From the NCBI GenBank assembly GCA_019925095.2, contig CM034392.1, forward strand, positions 8,609,887 to 8,673,886: 64,000 nucleotides of DNA, given 5' to 3'. Shown in pieces: positions 21,580-32,365 of the stretch (position 1 is its first letter; each line of letters begins with the position of its first letter). Under the pieces are notes generated by a model. That model made no database searches. It had not been told where the DNA came from and was given only the letters and a program-made list of their open reading frames with translations. Origin of the DNA: Dendrolimus kikuchii (Eukaryota > Arthropoda > Insecta > Lepidoptera > Lasiocampidae). Made by a program: the position numbers and the translations under genes.

Positions 21580-21691
21580 CTTATTGCTGGGTGCGGGAGG
21601 GTTAGATGTGATCGACGGAGGGCTGCGGGGCGCATTCGGCAACTGGAGCAGGTGACGTATGCTGTAACCTTGCCGAGACTTACGTGACATT
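21580..21691 (-). CDS. Candidate first coding exon of an unidentified host gene
   Basis: A GC-rich island in AT-rich DNA. On the minus strand a polypyrimidine tract and acceptor (TTTTTTTTACAG) are followed by A and then an ATG at 21,690 with A at -3. The frame runs exactly 37 codons, MSRKSRQGYSIRHLLQLP..., then a Pro/Ser-rich stretch, to a donor AAG|GTCAGT at 21,579 in phase 0. The YSIRHLL core resembles the engrailed-homology-1 repressor motif (F-S-I-x-x-L-L) of homeodomain and forkhead factors, with Tyr for Phe. I do not recognise the protein. A GTAAGT just after the ATG is a competing donor. No downstream exon was found in the window, so the rest would lie left of position 1. Confidence 0.4.
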
Positions 21692-22844
21692 CTGTAAAAA
21701 AAATATAGTAAGAAAACAAGATATGAAGAAAACTCACGTAAACAATACAATTATACAGTGGATTTCGATTATAACGACGATGAAGAGACCACTATAATGG
21801 GATCGCACATACTAATGCTCTATCTCGCTTGCACATCATCCGTCCCGCTCACACACTGTGATATATATTGTATAAGCTGTACGACTTGTTAATATTTGTA
21901 CTTAAGGTTACCGTTTCCAAAATAAATTACTTAACTTTGGTTCACATCAGCACTCGACAGTGAATCGTGATCGACTCTGTCATCTGTAGTATCATTTTAC
22001 CTCTACCTCTTGCTACTACAATATATTGCCAGACAATATAGCTGCGCAATGCGCATATTATGTATATATTCGGCTAATATCTACTTAGATTTATAGACTT
22101 AACCTACCTGAACATTTATAAATAATAACTTATTTTCACAAGTGCTGATGATCCGTGGATGTAAACAAAAGCTAAGAAAGCTTTATGATTCTTTATATGA
22201 ACCTTTGTATCATTGTTTATTAACTGGAGTCTTTGTGAGTAGATTCGGTCGCTATATCTCCAAGGGATTTTAAGGAACTTTAACAAGTATAACGCTAAGC
22301 CCGTAATCACCGTTACATCTGAAGTCGCTATAACCAAATTATCCTTTAAAAGTATGCGTCAAAATCAAAGAACTTGAGTGCTACATCGTTATAGCCAAAA
22401 AGTCGATACAAGCGAGGTCGTTATAAATTAAATCGACGAGCGATAATTATTTTTAAAGAAACAATAAAAATTAAATACATTGAAGTTGAAAAATCATAAT
22501 ATTTTACTGTATTTTGTTGATCACTATAGAATAGGTAAGGATTGTTCTTTCTTAATCTGATATTAAACCGTTCACTTCTGTCTTTCAATTTGGATGATGG
22601 CTGGGTCCTGCATCATACTATTCATTCATTGACTTTACCCTCGGTTGAATTTTAAAATTACTGGCCTATTTTGGTCACTTATTTTTTGGGGTACGCTAAT
22701 TATCGAAAGTTGTAAGTTTATATTTTTTTATTTGTAACTCCACCCCATAAAGCCTATTTAAAAAAAACATTTATTTTTTTGTACAGGTTATCAAATTGAT
22801 TTTTTTTTTTCATTTTTTTTTTATGGCAAATTTTCATTATTTTA
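21692..22844. other. AT-rich DNA, nothing coding
   Basis: No gene seen. TTCACTTCTGTCTTTCAATT at about 22,570-22,590 is a fragment of repeat F (see 32,001). If the gene model holds, this is intron upstream of the candidate exon. Confidence 0.35.
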
Positions 22845-23405
22845 GAAATTTCCTTTGAGGGCACTATCTTTTGACTTCCTCATCCACCGCCTACCGGCGA
22901 CCTTGCATAGGTCGTCGGTCCATTAGGCTGGCGGGCGTCCGACACTACGTTTACCGAGACGCGGTCTCCACTCCAGGACTCGTCTGCGCCATCGGCCATT
23001 GGTCCTGCAGCAGACGTGACCAACCCACTGCCACTTCAACTTGCTAATTTTACGAGCTATGTCGGTTACCTTGGTTCTCTTACGGATATCCTCATTTCTA
23101 ATTTTATCCATAAGAGAAACACCCACCATAGCTCACTCCATAGCCCGTTGAGCGACTTAGAATTTGTAGACCAATCCTGCTATCGGTGTCTATGTCTCGG
23201 CCCCGTAGGCCAGGACGGGAAGGACACACTGCTCGAAGACTTTCGTTTTTAAGCATTTCGGGATGGTCGACGAGAAGACTTGACGAAGCTTACCGTATAC
23301 TCTCCAGCCCAACTGAATCCTCCTATTGGCTTCCCCTCGAAGTTGTGTCTGTATTTTCTGTCCAAGGTAGACATATTCCTGCACAACTTCCAGAGGGGTA
23401 TATAC
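22845..23405 (-). pseudogene. RTE-clade retrotransposon, reverse transcriptase C-terminal relic
   Basis: One continuous minus-strand frame covers about 185 codons: EVVQEYVYLGQKIQ, ANRRIQLGWRVYGKLRQVFS, PKCLKTKVFEQCVLP, AYGAET, then QRAMEXAMVGVSLMDKIRN, KVTDIARKISKLKWQWVGH, RWRRRVLEWRPRLGKRSVGR and WTDDL. This is the end of the endonuclease/reverse-transcriptase ORF of RTE LINEs, the type described from Heliconius. Four in-frame stops break it: TAG in place of Trp after AYGAET (23,190-23,192), two near 23,140-23,160, and TAA at 22,923-22,925. The catalytic YxDD region is missing. It is a 5'-truncated dead insertion. Confidence 0.9.
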
Positions 23406-24848
23406 TATTATAATCATTATAATGAAAAAGGTATAAGCGATACACATGAAAACAGACATAGAAACAAATTCAGAACCTCTCACAACAACAAATAATTAAG
23501 GTTACCAATATTGATTCAATACAGATACTGATTGATGCCAAATTTGAATGTCCTTAATATATAATTCCAGACTTTTTCAAAGAATTAAGCCGAAGCCGAT
23601 GGTAAATAATTGAATTTCAAAGAAAACGATAAAGTAATATTTACCTTCATTTATATTCATTAGACACAATAATAAAGTAGGCTACAGAAGTGGACATGTA
23701 TGCAAAACAAATTTTAACCTTGTTTCTAAGATGATAAAATTGATTTTCCTATATAATCTTTTATAGAAGATTTGCAACCTCTCTATAGATGAAATCTTAT
23801 GTTGAAAAATGAGTTTTATATTTAACGCAATAGATATTAAAATGAATTGTATAAAACAAGAGCTTGTTTATTATGATTTGTAGTTGTTGAGAATAAATAG
23901 ACTAGCTTCATAAATGTTTTAAGTAATCAAATTAGTTTTGCTTGTAATAATAAATTATGCTTTCAAGCGAAGAAGATTTAAGGGACCACGTCAATTCTCG
24001 TTGCATGTGAGTATGTACCTATAAGTGAACTAATTAAACTATTTACCAGTAATAGATTAATATTTGGACAATTGCTTGATGTAAAGAATTTAGAATAATT
24101 TAGATAAATAAAGTGGAATAAATTCCAGCAAAATTACGCTTTATATATTTAATACTTTATGAGCGGTGGCCGTTTGAATCACTGGCTTTAACTGTCAATG
24201 TTGTTGTTTGTAGTGTCAAAATTATTGTATTGTGCTCTTACGAACCGCCATTACAATGTGATGATGTTATTGTCTGGTAGTTTACTTCAAGGTCTGGAAT
24301 ATGGATTGAGTTTCCATGAAATTTATAGAGTTTTCCATAGAGATACCGCAAGGTCTTTAAATAATTTGAATTCTAAAAAAATTTTTTTTTTATTACGATA
24401 CAGAACAAAGTTCAAAAGCCGCAATTTAATAATAACATTTGGACTTTGAGTTTTCAACCCGCATTTAAAATCATTCTTGGCTTTTAATATGAGAATTTTC
24501 ACACTTTTTGTCCAGCGCTCCTCGCCAATACTGGTCAGACTTTACCGATATCTGGTGTGACCAACTAATATTTAAAAATAAACAGAAAACACAAAACTAG
24601 AATGTATGAATACAACCAATACTTTTCACCGTATATTTTAACCTAGACACTTAACATAAATACTAATGAACAATGGAAGGCCTTATCGCACAGATCTCTA
24701 TCGGATGGGCAACAGCGTGTCCAATGTAATATTATCAAAATAAAAACTAAAGAAATATTATTTTACAATGGGGTGTACATAAGAGGAATAAATGATCGTT
24801 AACCTTGTTGATAAATCAATAATAAAATACACTATTATATCTATTTAC
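23406..24848. other. AT-rich DNA, nothing recognised
   Basis: No supported gene. An 83-codon + frame at 24,198-24,449 has no motif and ends in a low-complexity T/A run. Confidence 0.4.
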
Positions 24849-25042
24849 CTATACTAACATTATAAAGAGGTAAAGTTTGTGACGTTGTTGGGGGGTAATC
24901 TCTGGATCTACTTAACCGATTTTAAAAATTCTTTTACTGTTCGAAAGCTACGTTAACAGGGAGTGTCATAGGCTATATAACATGACGCTATGTACCACGG
25001 GAGCGGGACAGAGCGCGGGTGAAACCGCGCCGAGCTGCTAGT
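24849..25042 (+). mobile_element. Short Helitron-like element (CTATACTAACATTATAAAG type)
   Basis: The 5' edge CTATACTAACATTATAAAGA and the 3' edge GAGCTGCTAGT, preceded by a GC-rich patch (GGGTGAAACCGCGCCG), match the ends expected of non-autonomous lepidopteran Helitrons (TC...CTRR). At ~195 bp it encodes nothing. The related 5' end recurs at 53,940. Confidence 0.6.
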
Positions 25043-25093
25043 AATTATATAAATTACGTTTATTGCAGTGTAAATACCCTGTTAATATGCCTG

Positions 25094-25414
25094 TTTTTTT
25101 TATTATTTTTTATTGCAGAAGTGCAGCAGACAGGCATACGATCCACTTTATAGAAAGCGGTTACTATTGCCTATAGACATTTACAACACCAAAGGTGGTA
25201 CAAATGCGCTGCCGCTCTCTCAAGGGTCACTGGAACCTGGTCACCAATGCCGGAACACAACTCAAGGTTGTTATGGCGACGTGCTTTAGACCAGGGGTGG
25301 TAGCCATCCAGTCGGGCAAACGCCCTACCACCTGGCTGTGGGTTGTTTAGTCGCCTCCTACGACAGGCCACCAGGCCGTAGGAAATTGTATTCTTTCTCC
25401 GTTCCTGCACGGAT
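25094..25414 (-). mobile_element. SINE-A, near full length, sense on -
   Basis: The + strand starts with a T-rich run and ATTGCAG and ends TCCGTTCCTGCACGGATA, that is, a complete copy in minus orientation. It differs from other copies by scattered substitutions, so it is an older insertion than those at 43.1 and 50.4 kb. Confidence 0.88.
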
Positions 25415-25492
25415 ATATATTTAACGCTTAACAATGGTTTTTGAGTCATGGCAACACTATCACTTGTTCATACTTCTCTTTTGTATATATTT

Positions 25493-25523
25493 GTATACTG
25501 GTATATAATATATACCAGTATAC
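25493..25523. repeat. Perfect 14-bp inverted repeat with 3-nt spacer
   Basis: GTATACTGGTATAT at 25,493-25,506 and its exact complement at 25,510-25,523 are separated by AAT. It lies just outside the Helitron-like element at 25,557. Confidence 0.9.
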
Positions 25524-25556
25524 ATACATGATACAGAGATGATATACATTTTATGT

Positions 25557-25917
25557 ACTAGCTGATGCCCGCGACTTCGTCTGCGTGGCATTTATTATTC
25601 CTTCAAAGCTGTTTAAGTAATTAAAGTTTTTTTAACTATGCCACGGGAAATCCCACGACTCTTTAATTTTTCGGGAACAAAAGTATCCTTTATGCTGACC
25701 AGGGATATAAGCTACCACCATACAAAATTTCATTTAAATCGGTCCAGTCGTTTCGGAGATTAGCCCGTACAAAAAAACAAACAGAGAAACAAAAAAATTG
25801 AAAAAAATCTAAATTAGTTCTATTTCACTTCTTACATCCCCCTGACTCGGTTTTTAGAATATTTTTTTTCATTGTACAGAAATTCCACCTCTAAAGTTTT
25901 ATTATTATATGTATAGA
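25557..25917 (-). mobile_element. Helitron-like element H, minus orientation
   Basis: The minus-strand sense runs from TCTATACATATAATAATAAA to GCGGGCATCAGCTAGT, ending in CTAGT about 10 nt after a GC-rich partial hairpin (CGCAGACGAAGTCGCG). It is homologous with the copy at 48,107-48,413. A 14-bp inverted repeat (ACAGAGATGATATA ... TATCATCTCTGT) flanks it at about 25,532 and 25,918. Confidence 0.65.
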
Positions 25918-27211
25918 TATCATCTCTGTTCCCCCAATTTTAACTGACTTCCAATTCGTTTGCGGTGTTAAATACACAGACATGTAATAAATAATAAGTT
26001 TTTTGGCTAGTGCAGTGAGTTGTTGAAACAAACTAAATGGCGGCCGCCCTCAACAGCGATTTTTATTGTTTGAATGCTTGATTGAGCTGATATTAAAATA
26101 TGTGCAAGATATACATTTATGAAGCCAAGGTGGACGTTCTTAGCCGACGGGGTTTGGGTGAGTCTATATAATAGTCTAATGTGTTGATTGATTATAATTC
26201 AACAAACATTTACACTACTGAAGGCAACAAAATAATACTATTAGCGTCAGCGGTTTCGTGTGTACGGAATATCCGGGGTTTCTTAACCTCGGATCCGCGC
26301 ACACAATATCTTACCAATATAATCATAAAACGAGCTTGCAGATAAACTTTATTATAATCAACAAATTCAAGAAGAAAGAAAAACACTTGTTTTAAGGTAA
26401 GAATAAAAAATAAAGCTATAATAAAAGTTATAGAACAAAACTAAAACAGACATGTGTATGTATAAAGACATACAGCAATAGTATATATGGTAGATATTTT
26501 TGTTGCCCTTTAGAAGAACACTTATGAAACTCTTATAATTATATCCTCTTATTTCCGAATGAAAAATAAACAAAACGTTTAAAATTACAAGATACTAGAG
26601 TTTGCCCCGCGGATACGCCGCGTGCCTATCCCTGGGCCGTGGATTTATTTTAATTACACTAAAACTTAATTCGATTATTTACATATAATAATAACAAAGA
26701 AACTAAGTCCATCTAGTTTAGACAAAGATAGAGGTGAGTCAAAGCCAACCTGATTTGAAGTAGTACAACGAATGACATGTTGTTTATGATAACGTAGGTA
26801 TTTGCGAATTGAGAAAACGTGATTGCAGAGCCATCTATTTTGCCAATCCGTTTATTCTAAGGAAACGATTTCATTTATCGGGATAATATATAGGTATCCT
26901 AAGTGTTATAGATCTATCTAAGTGAAGTTCACCATCGCGCTCATACTTTATACCTCATTTTTAAATACATAGAATTTATATACGACGAATGCGTATTATG
27001 CAAACTTCATAAAAAAATTACGAATGTTTCACCATAAGATCGTTCTGATTTAGAGAGGATATCATACATAAAAAATAGATTTTTCACAAGAATTATATTT
27101 ATATATAGAAACGTGTACGAAATCATAACGATTTATTTGTGAAACATTCGTAATTTATTTGGTAAGTTTTGTGTAATACGAATTTGTTGTAAGTAAATTC
27201 TGTGAAGCAGC
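25918..27211. other. AT-rich DNA, nothing coding
   Basis: No gene recognised. GC-rich TTTGCCCCGCGGATACGCCGC at about 26,600 looks like the 3' end of another Helitron-like copy in minus orientation. The inverted sequence ACGAATGTTTCAC / GTGAAACATTCGT at 27,021-27,033 and 27,139-27,151 is a short foldback. Confidence 0.4.
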
Positions 27212-27312
27212 AGAAGCAAGTGAGGTGTGTAAAAATAAGCCTAAATAGCGCTCTGTTGTTCGTGCCTACGCCGCAAGGGAACTGGCGTGAAGTTATGTAT
27301 GTATGTATGTAA
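27212..27312 (+). mobile_element. Truncated LINE 3' end (LINE-1st family), copy 3
   Basis: Only ~70 bp of the ORF end is left: AGAAGCAAGTGAGGTGTG to GGGAACTGGCGTGA, followed by (TATG)n. An in-frame TAG replaces the Trp-region codon seen in the 41.9 kb copy. Same family as 1506, 1802 and 41,882. Confidence 0.75.
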
Positions 27313-27494
27313 ATTCTGTGAATTTATACCTCCAAAAATGAGATAATGCGTGAGCGAGATATCGAACTTCATCTAGGCAGGCCCTTAACTCGTGTTTATA
27401 AGTCAGCACTATGTCGACTTTAATTTACATACATTCAGTTGTTTCCAAAAATGATGTAAACCACAGCGCCATCTCTTTCACTATTTTCAAATAT

Positions 27495-27642
27495 CACACA
27501 AAACCGACTTTCTTTATTGGGATAAAAAGTATCCTAAGTTACGCCCCGGAATATAAGCTAGCTCTATGTCGAGTTTTATTTAAATCCGTCCCGTAATTTT
27601 CACGTGATGTTCTAACAGACCGACAGACAGAAAAAAAAACGG
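27495..27642 (+). mobile_element. Helitron-like 3' region fragment
   Basis: It carries GGGATAAAAAGTATCCTAAG, AATATAAGCTAGCTCTATG and AACAGACCGACAGACAGA, a core that recurs in the Helitron-like copies of this window (compare 25,680-25,780 and 48,250-48,340). Its ends are unclear. It abuts the Penelope fragment. Confidence 0.5.
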
Positions 27643-27855
27643 GTGAAAGAACACGTTGCTGACATGAAACACACACGGTCTACGAAGTCTACGATAAGTG
27701 AACATACGCTGGATAAACCCAACCACTACATCAGATTCGATAAAACACAAATCTTCGCAAAAGAGAATCGTTTCATACGTAGAATGATGCGTGAGTCTAT
27801 TGAAATAACAAAAAAACACCCAAGTTTCAATAGAGAAGAAACAGTAAGTAAGTAA
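27643..27855 (+). pseudogene. Penelope-like element GIY-YIG endonuclease fragment
   Basis: Seventy codons read KEHVADMKHTRSTKSTISEH, LDKPNHYIRFDKTQI, then FIRRMMRESIEITKKHPSFN. The pattern R/K-EH...SAIAEH...H.I.F..T.IL......R..REAIEI..HP.NFNRE is the C-terminal half of the GIY-YIG nuclease of Penelope-like retroelements. That nuclease nicks the target DNA to prime reverse transcription. The reverse transcriptase and the GIY-YIG strands are absent upstream, where a Helitron-like fragment lies instead. The frame has no internal stop, so decay is recent or the fragment is short enough to have escaped. A host gene is unlikely. Confidence 0.65.
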
Positions 27856-27894
27856 ATTAGATTAGACTCCCGTAGAGTAAATAATAAACAAAAT

Positions 27895-28085
27895 TAAAAC
27901 TAAATAATTAAAATGAACAAGCTGACGATAGCCTAAATAAAACTTTAACAAACTCATTGACACTTGACATCTTTGTCTTCTGTCAATCATCTGTCATCAA
28001 AAGGCATCTGTCTTACCGCGCTTAAAACCGTTAAATCGTAGTTTTATTATGTATACAAGTTGCGAAAACTTAGAAAATATTACAT
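27895..28085. repeat. Dispersed repeat G, copy 2
   Basis: Shares AATTAAAATGAACAAG, CTCATTGACACTTGACAT, CTTACCGCGCTTAAAAC and GTAGTTTTATT(A/G)TGTATAC with the copies at 19.7 and 61.2 kb. Confidence 0.65.
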
Positions 28086-28846
28086 TTACAGATTTATTAA
28101 AGTATAGATGAAGAATAGAGAAATGAAATGAAATAGACAAACGTTTCTTTGTCAATACTTATTTATCACAGGTCTGAAAAAACAAGCCTGGGAGGAGAGG
28201 AAAGGGCAACTTAAATTTGAAGTAGCTCAACCTTTATTTAGACTACAATATCCCTCGCGAAGCTATTGTTTGGACATTGTTTTCTGTTTTCTTTTTAATT
28301 CTATATATAGAATAAACGCGTTTGTTTTCGAGAAGTGCCACGGTTTTAAATATTTTTGAGGCACCTAATAAGAATTTGATGTTGAATAAAGTTAGCAAAA
28401 CCAACATCTCAGCTCACATACATTAGGATGATCTATCCACTGTCTTTGTCACTTAGCGACATAACTGTATAAAGTTTTTTAAACGAATCTCAAAATTTTC
28501 TTCAAAGACTTCATTGAAAATTAATATCTGTTGAATATGTTTTTAAGCTTTACCATCGTGGTTATTGCTTAATGTTTTACTATATACTATAAGAAATTAA
28601 AGAAAGAAAAATATTAATTTAGGACAAGATACAAAAAGACAAAATAGTAACATAAAATCAATTCAACATAAATCAAAAGGTCCATGCTTTGCATGGTGCT
28701 AGTTGCACAACCAGCACTGATCTGCCCCACAAGGACGTCTAAGTGAATCCACGGCTTAGCTCAAAGAAAATTAATGTATTTACACATAATGTATAGATAC
28801 TTAAAACTGCAAATAGTTTATATAATCAAACTTATCATCTATAATA
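28086..28846. other. AT-rich DNA, nothing recognised
   Basis: No gene or classified repeat. Confidence 0.4.
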
Positions 28847-29596
28847 TCTATATATATAAAAATGAATCCCTATTTCCCTTGGTCACGCCATCACGCGTGA
28901 ACGGCTGGACCGGTTTCGCTAATTCTGTTTTTGTTCTGTTTGTTATTGTCAGGAGAAAGTTCTTATGAAAGAAAAAATTAGGAAAATTGCGCAGAAAATT
29001 AGAAAATTTAAGAATGCTTAACCACCATATAAAATTATTTCTAATCTAACCTTAGCGTTTTGGACAATATAAACTTTTTTAATGTAACCTTATGACGTTT
29101 GACATAGAATTGACAGAATGCGTGCTACAAATATCGTCAAAGAGGATGTAAAAAAACTGAATATCGTTTAAAACAGATGCTTCGGTCGGAGTTATTTTAT
29201 TGATAAAATACATGTAAAATAATTAATTTAGCAGTAATGGGATTCAATATTTAGGTGAAATTATTTTTTTGTATTCAAGTGGATCCCGCCCGGGATGGTA
29301 TAGATTGAAATTTGAACCAGGTAGATGGCGCTGTAATCGGTTTCCAATATTTAGGTGAAATTATTTTTGTGTGTGTTCAAGTGGGTCCCGGGATGGTTAA
29401 GACTATAGATCTACCGGTAGGTGGCACCGCTAAAGTCTTCCTAAACGGTGGGACCTATTTTGATGATTGTTTTGTTTTACTTAAAGTGGATTCGAAAATG
29501 GTTTAAATTAACTATTGGTCCCGGTAAATGTCGCTGCAATCGAGTCCTAGATTTTTATTTCTAAGAGCAGGACAACGTCTGCTGGGTACAGCTAGT
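28847..29596 (+). mobile_element. Helitron-like element, 750 bp, with internal tandem repeats
   Basis: It starts TCTATATATATAAAAATGAA and ends GGACAACGTCTGCTGGGTAC, AGCTAGT, so TC and CTAGT termini are present. Inside, ~100-bp units containing AATATTTAGGTGAAATTATT and GATGGTTAAGACT are repeated at about 29,246 and 29,346. The CACGCGTGAACGGCTGGACC motif near the start is common to this type. A 64-codon frame inside is not a gene. Confidence 0.65.
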
Positions 29597-29597
29597 A

Positions 29598-30149
29598 ATA
29601 TTATAAAATTCTAAACATGCCGTGTCTAAACATTGAAGCTATTAAAAAAAAAACCAACTGGAATAGACTGTATACATGACGGAGAACACGAGGAATTTTT
29701 ATTTAGATTTCTTCTCAGTTTTTTTCTTTGTCGGTTTGTTTGTTTGTTCGGGATTCACGTAAAAACTACTAAGCCGATGTCTATGCGGTTTTCGCTGATA
29801 AATATATTCTTATACTTAAAACCTGCGCAAATTTTTATCCCGGGAATCCCACTGGATTTTTTCTTGGAATGATTTAATATGGCCAAATTAAAAAAAATCC
29901 AGATCCAAAGTGATTCTTTTACTGATCGATAACAAATTTAATGTAATAAAATGTATTTTTTTTTCAGGAATCCCGCGGGAATTTTCCTGGGAGTTTGTAG
30001 TTATTCGGATACGTAAACATTAGCTTATTCTGACACAGTTTTCACTAAAACGATAGCTTACATCCTTTTGCCAATGCTGCGGTACTCTGTTCCCAGGAAT
30101 CCCGCGGGAAATTCAAATCAAGCGTGGACGAAGTTGCGGGCATCCTAGT
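29598..30149 (+). mobile_element. Helitron-like element B, full copy
   Basis: Runs from TATAAAATTCTAAACATG to GTGGACGAAGTTGCGGGCATC and CTAGT. It aligns end to end with the minus-strand copy at 42,988-43,830. Internal marks are GTTCGGGATTCACGTAAAAAC and two cores of the AATCCCGCGGGAA type. It directly abuts the previous element, so two such elements sit head to tail with about one base between them. Confidence 0.65.
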
Positions 30150-30254
30150 TACAAATAAAAGAATACGTAAAAACAAACGGAGAGAGGTGACGAACAAGAC
30201 ATATAAAAAATTAATAAACTAATAGCGGTTCGTTATGCCACATCATTCGACTTA

Positions 30255-30812
30255 TCTAATATATAAAATTCTCGTGTCACAGTGTTAGTTACCATACTCC
30301 TCCAAAACGGCTTGACCGATTCTCATGAAATTTTGTGTGCATATTGGGTAGGTCTGAGAATCGGAAATTTATTTTTCATCCTCCTAAATGTTAAGGGCAG
30401 TCTACCCCTATTTTCTTTTTTAATTTTTAGATTAATTTTATTTTTTTAGGATACGGCATTAAAAAATACATACAACCCTAAATTTTCACCCCTCTACGAT
30501 CAACCCCTATATTTTATTTGTTAATTATAAACTTACATTTTTTGGCAAGATTTTTAATCTTATTTTTCATGACTTAGAATAAAAAAAATATATTACTCTT
30601 TTAGATTCAGAATTAGAACCGGTAGGTGGCGCTGAGATCGGGTTCTGGAATCCTCCTAATCACCTGGAGCGATTTTGGTGATTTTGTTTTTGTGTGTTTG
30701 AGTGGGTTCCCAGATGGTTTAGATTCGCAATTAGAACCGGTACGTGGCTCTGCGATCGGGTTCTAGAATTTTATTTTTTAAAGGCAGGACAACGTCTGCC
30801 GAGGCCGCTAGT
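30255..30812 (+). mobile_element. Helitron-like element C, full copy
   Basis: Starts TCTAATATATAAAATTCTCG and ends GGACAACGTCTGCCGAGGCC, GCTAGT. It holds a tandem duplication of ~115 bp (TTAGATTCAGAATTAGAACC at about 30,601 and its variant at 30,718). It is the third consecutive element of this kind in the same orientation. Confidence 0.7.
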
Positions 30813-31214
30813 AATAACAATAAAATACTTATTAAATTAGCTTGGTATTTAAGGACTCTTTGGTGAATTTGGTGGTCAATTAGGATTTTTTTAACTTAAT
30901 TCTGAACCCAAAAATAGACTGCATGTTCCTTATTGATGGCGATATGTTATTCCAACACTTCGATGCAGCGTAGCGAAAACTCCCCTTAAAGGTAGCGGAG
31001 CAATGCTTGCAGTGACCTTCTTGATGACATCCAGTAAAGCGGATTACAGATGGTAATGTGACGTAAATACAAATTTTAAATTATTTCGAAAGTATATATC
31101 TACCCACCGCTTGACCTAATTTAAAAAATCGTTAAAGAATAACCTTATCTTTTTTCTAATATTAACTTCGCAAGTTTGAGACATCGGTTATATCGATGTG
31201 CACCCGGTAATTAT
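30813..31214. other. Mixed DNA without a recognised gene
   Basis: No supported coding frame. A slightly GC-richer stretch at 30,950-31,060 is unclassified. Confidence 0.35.
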
Positions 31215-31340
31215 AATAATATTCACATTAGGTCAGAAATATTGCCTAAGTAGTGCATGCTTTGGGCTAGATTGTGATCCCGCGCCTTGAGTTTGGGACG
31301 CGTGCGCTAACTGCTAAGCTACCACTACTTTTTTCCAAAC
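31215..31340 (-). mobile_element. tRNA-derived SINE head, minus orientation
   Basis: On the minus strand a box A-like TAGCTTAGCAGTTAGCGC is followed by GCGGGATCACAATC at box B position, then AGTGCACT-type sequence and TGACCTAA. It aligns with the copy at 43,832-43,940. There is no intact cloverleaf, so it is not a tRNA gene. Confidence 0.5.
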
Positions 31341-31464
31341 GTGGTGGATGCACTGTCCGTTCCCCAAAAAAGGGAGGTCCAGCAGTAGGACATTTATAAG
31401 CTACAATATATATTTTACATATCTAATCTGTATGTAATGATTGTGTACTATGAAGCAAATTCAT

Positions 31465-31770
31465 TCTTTTTTTATTACTGAAGCACAGCAGACAGACTGA
31501 CGGCTCAACTGTAATGGAAAGTGGATCCTATCGCCTATGGATATTAGCAATACCGGAGGTTCTGCCGGCCTTAAAGAAGACACTGGAACCTAGCCACTGA
31601 TGCCGGAATACAACTCAAAGTTGATATGGCGGCATGCTCTAGACCAGGGATGGTAGCCATTTAGACGGGAAAATGCCCTACTGGATACCTGGCTTTGGGT
31701 TCTTTTGTAGCCTCTTACGATAAACCATCCGGCTGCAGGAATTAGTATTCTTTTTGCAAGGAGTAATTCA
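31465..31770 (-). mobile_element. SINE-A, diverged copy, sense on -
   Basis: All landmarks are present (TTTATTACTGAAGCACAGCA, GGTTCTGCCGGCC, ATGGTAGCCATTTAG, GGCTGCAGGAATT). The many substitutions and small indels mark it as one of the older insertions. Confidence 0.8.
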
Positions 31771-32000
31771 TGAGAAGTATGATGAACAGCCCTAATTTTC
31801 AGTTTTTTCGTGATCTTACTACACTATTGTAAAGTCATATACTGTGGTATGTATATCTACAGAATACACCTCCCTACAAAATTTTATTCCGTATGAATCC
31901 AATAATGCCTGACGAAAATAGCTGACATACATAGAGACTGACAGTTGAATGGACATGAAAAGTATGAGGTTTCTTTTTTTAGCGTAATAGATAAGCTGAA
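31771..32000. other. AT-rich DNA, nothing recognised
   Basis: No supported feature. Confidence 0.35.
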
Positions 32001-32365
32001 ATTAGACCTGTTCATTTCTGTCTTTCAACTTGTATAGAGATAAGACATAAAAAATTATAAATATAAAACAATATTAAAAAAATGTTAAAAAAGGTTACGT
32101 AAGTGACTTTTTAAGTGCTGTTTCGTTTTTGTCTTTTATTGTTTTACAATAAAATAAAAAAATTATATGTTGTTATTTGTATCAGTTATTTATACACACT
32201 AATATTTTATACTTTAAACACAAATTTGCCCTTGAAAGTACTTCATAATCAAAGAAAAAACATTAAATAACAAATGAGCACTTAAAAAGTTTTTTTTATA
32301 AATTGGCAATGCCTCATTTTTATCAAAATTGAAAGACAAAAATGATCCGTTTGTTTTCGGCATTA
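32001..32365. mobile_element. Foldback/TIR element (family F), uninterrupted copy
   Basis: The left TTCATTTCTGTCTTTCAACT (32,011-32,030) and right TTGAAAGACAAAAATGATC (32,329-32,347) are inverted repeats. GACTTTTTAAGTGCTG and its inverse TGAGCACTTAAAAAGTTT lie farther in. About 365 bp, no coding capacity. It supplies the undisturbed reference for the interrupted copies at 39.2-41.1 kb. Confidence 0.65.
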
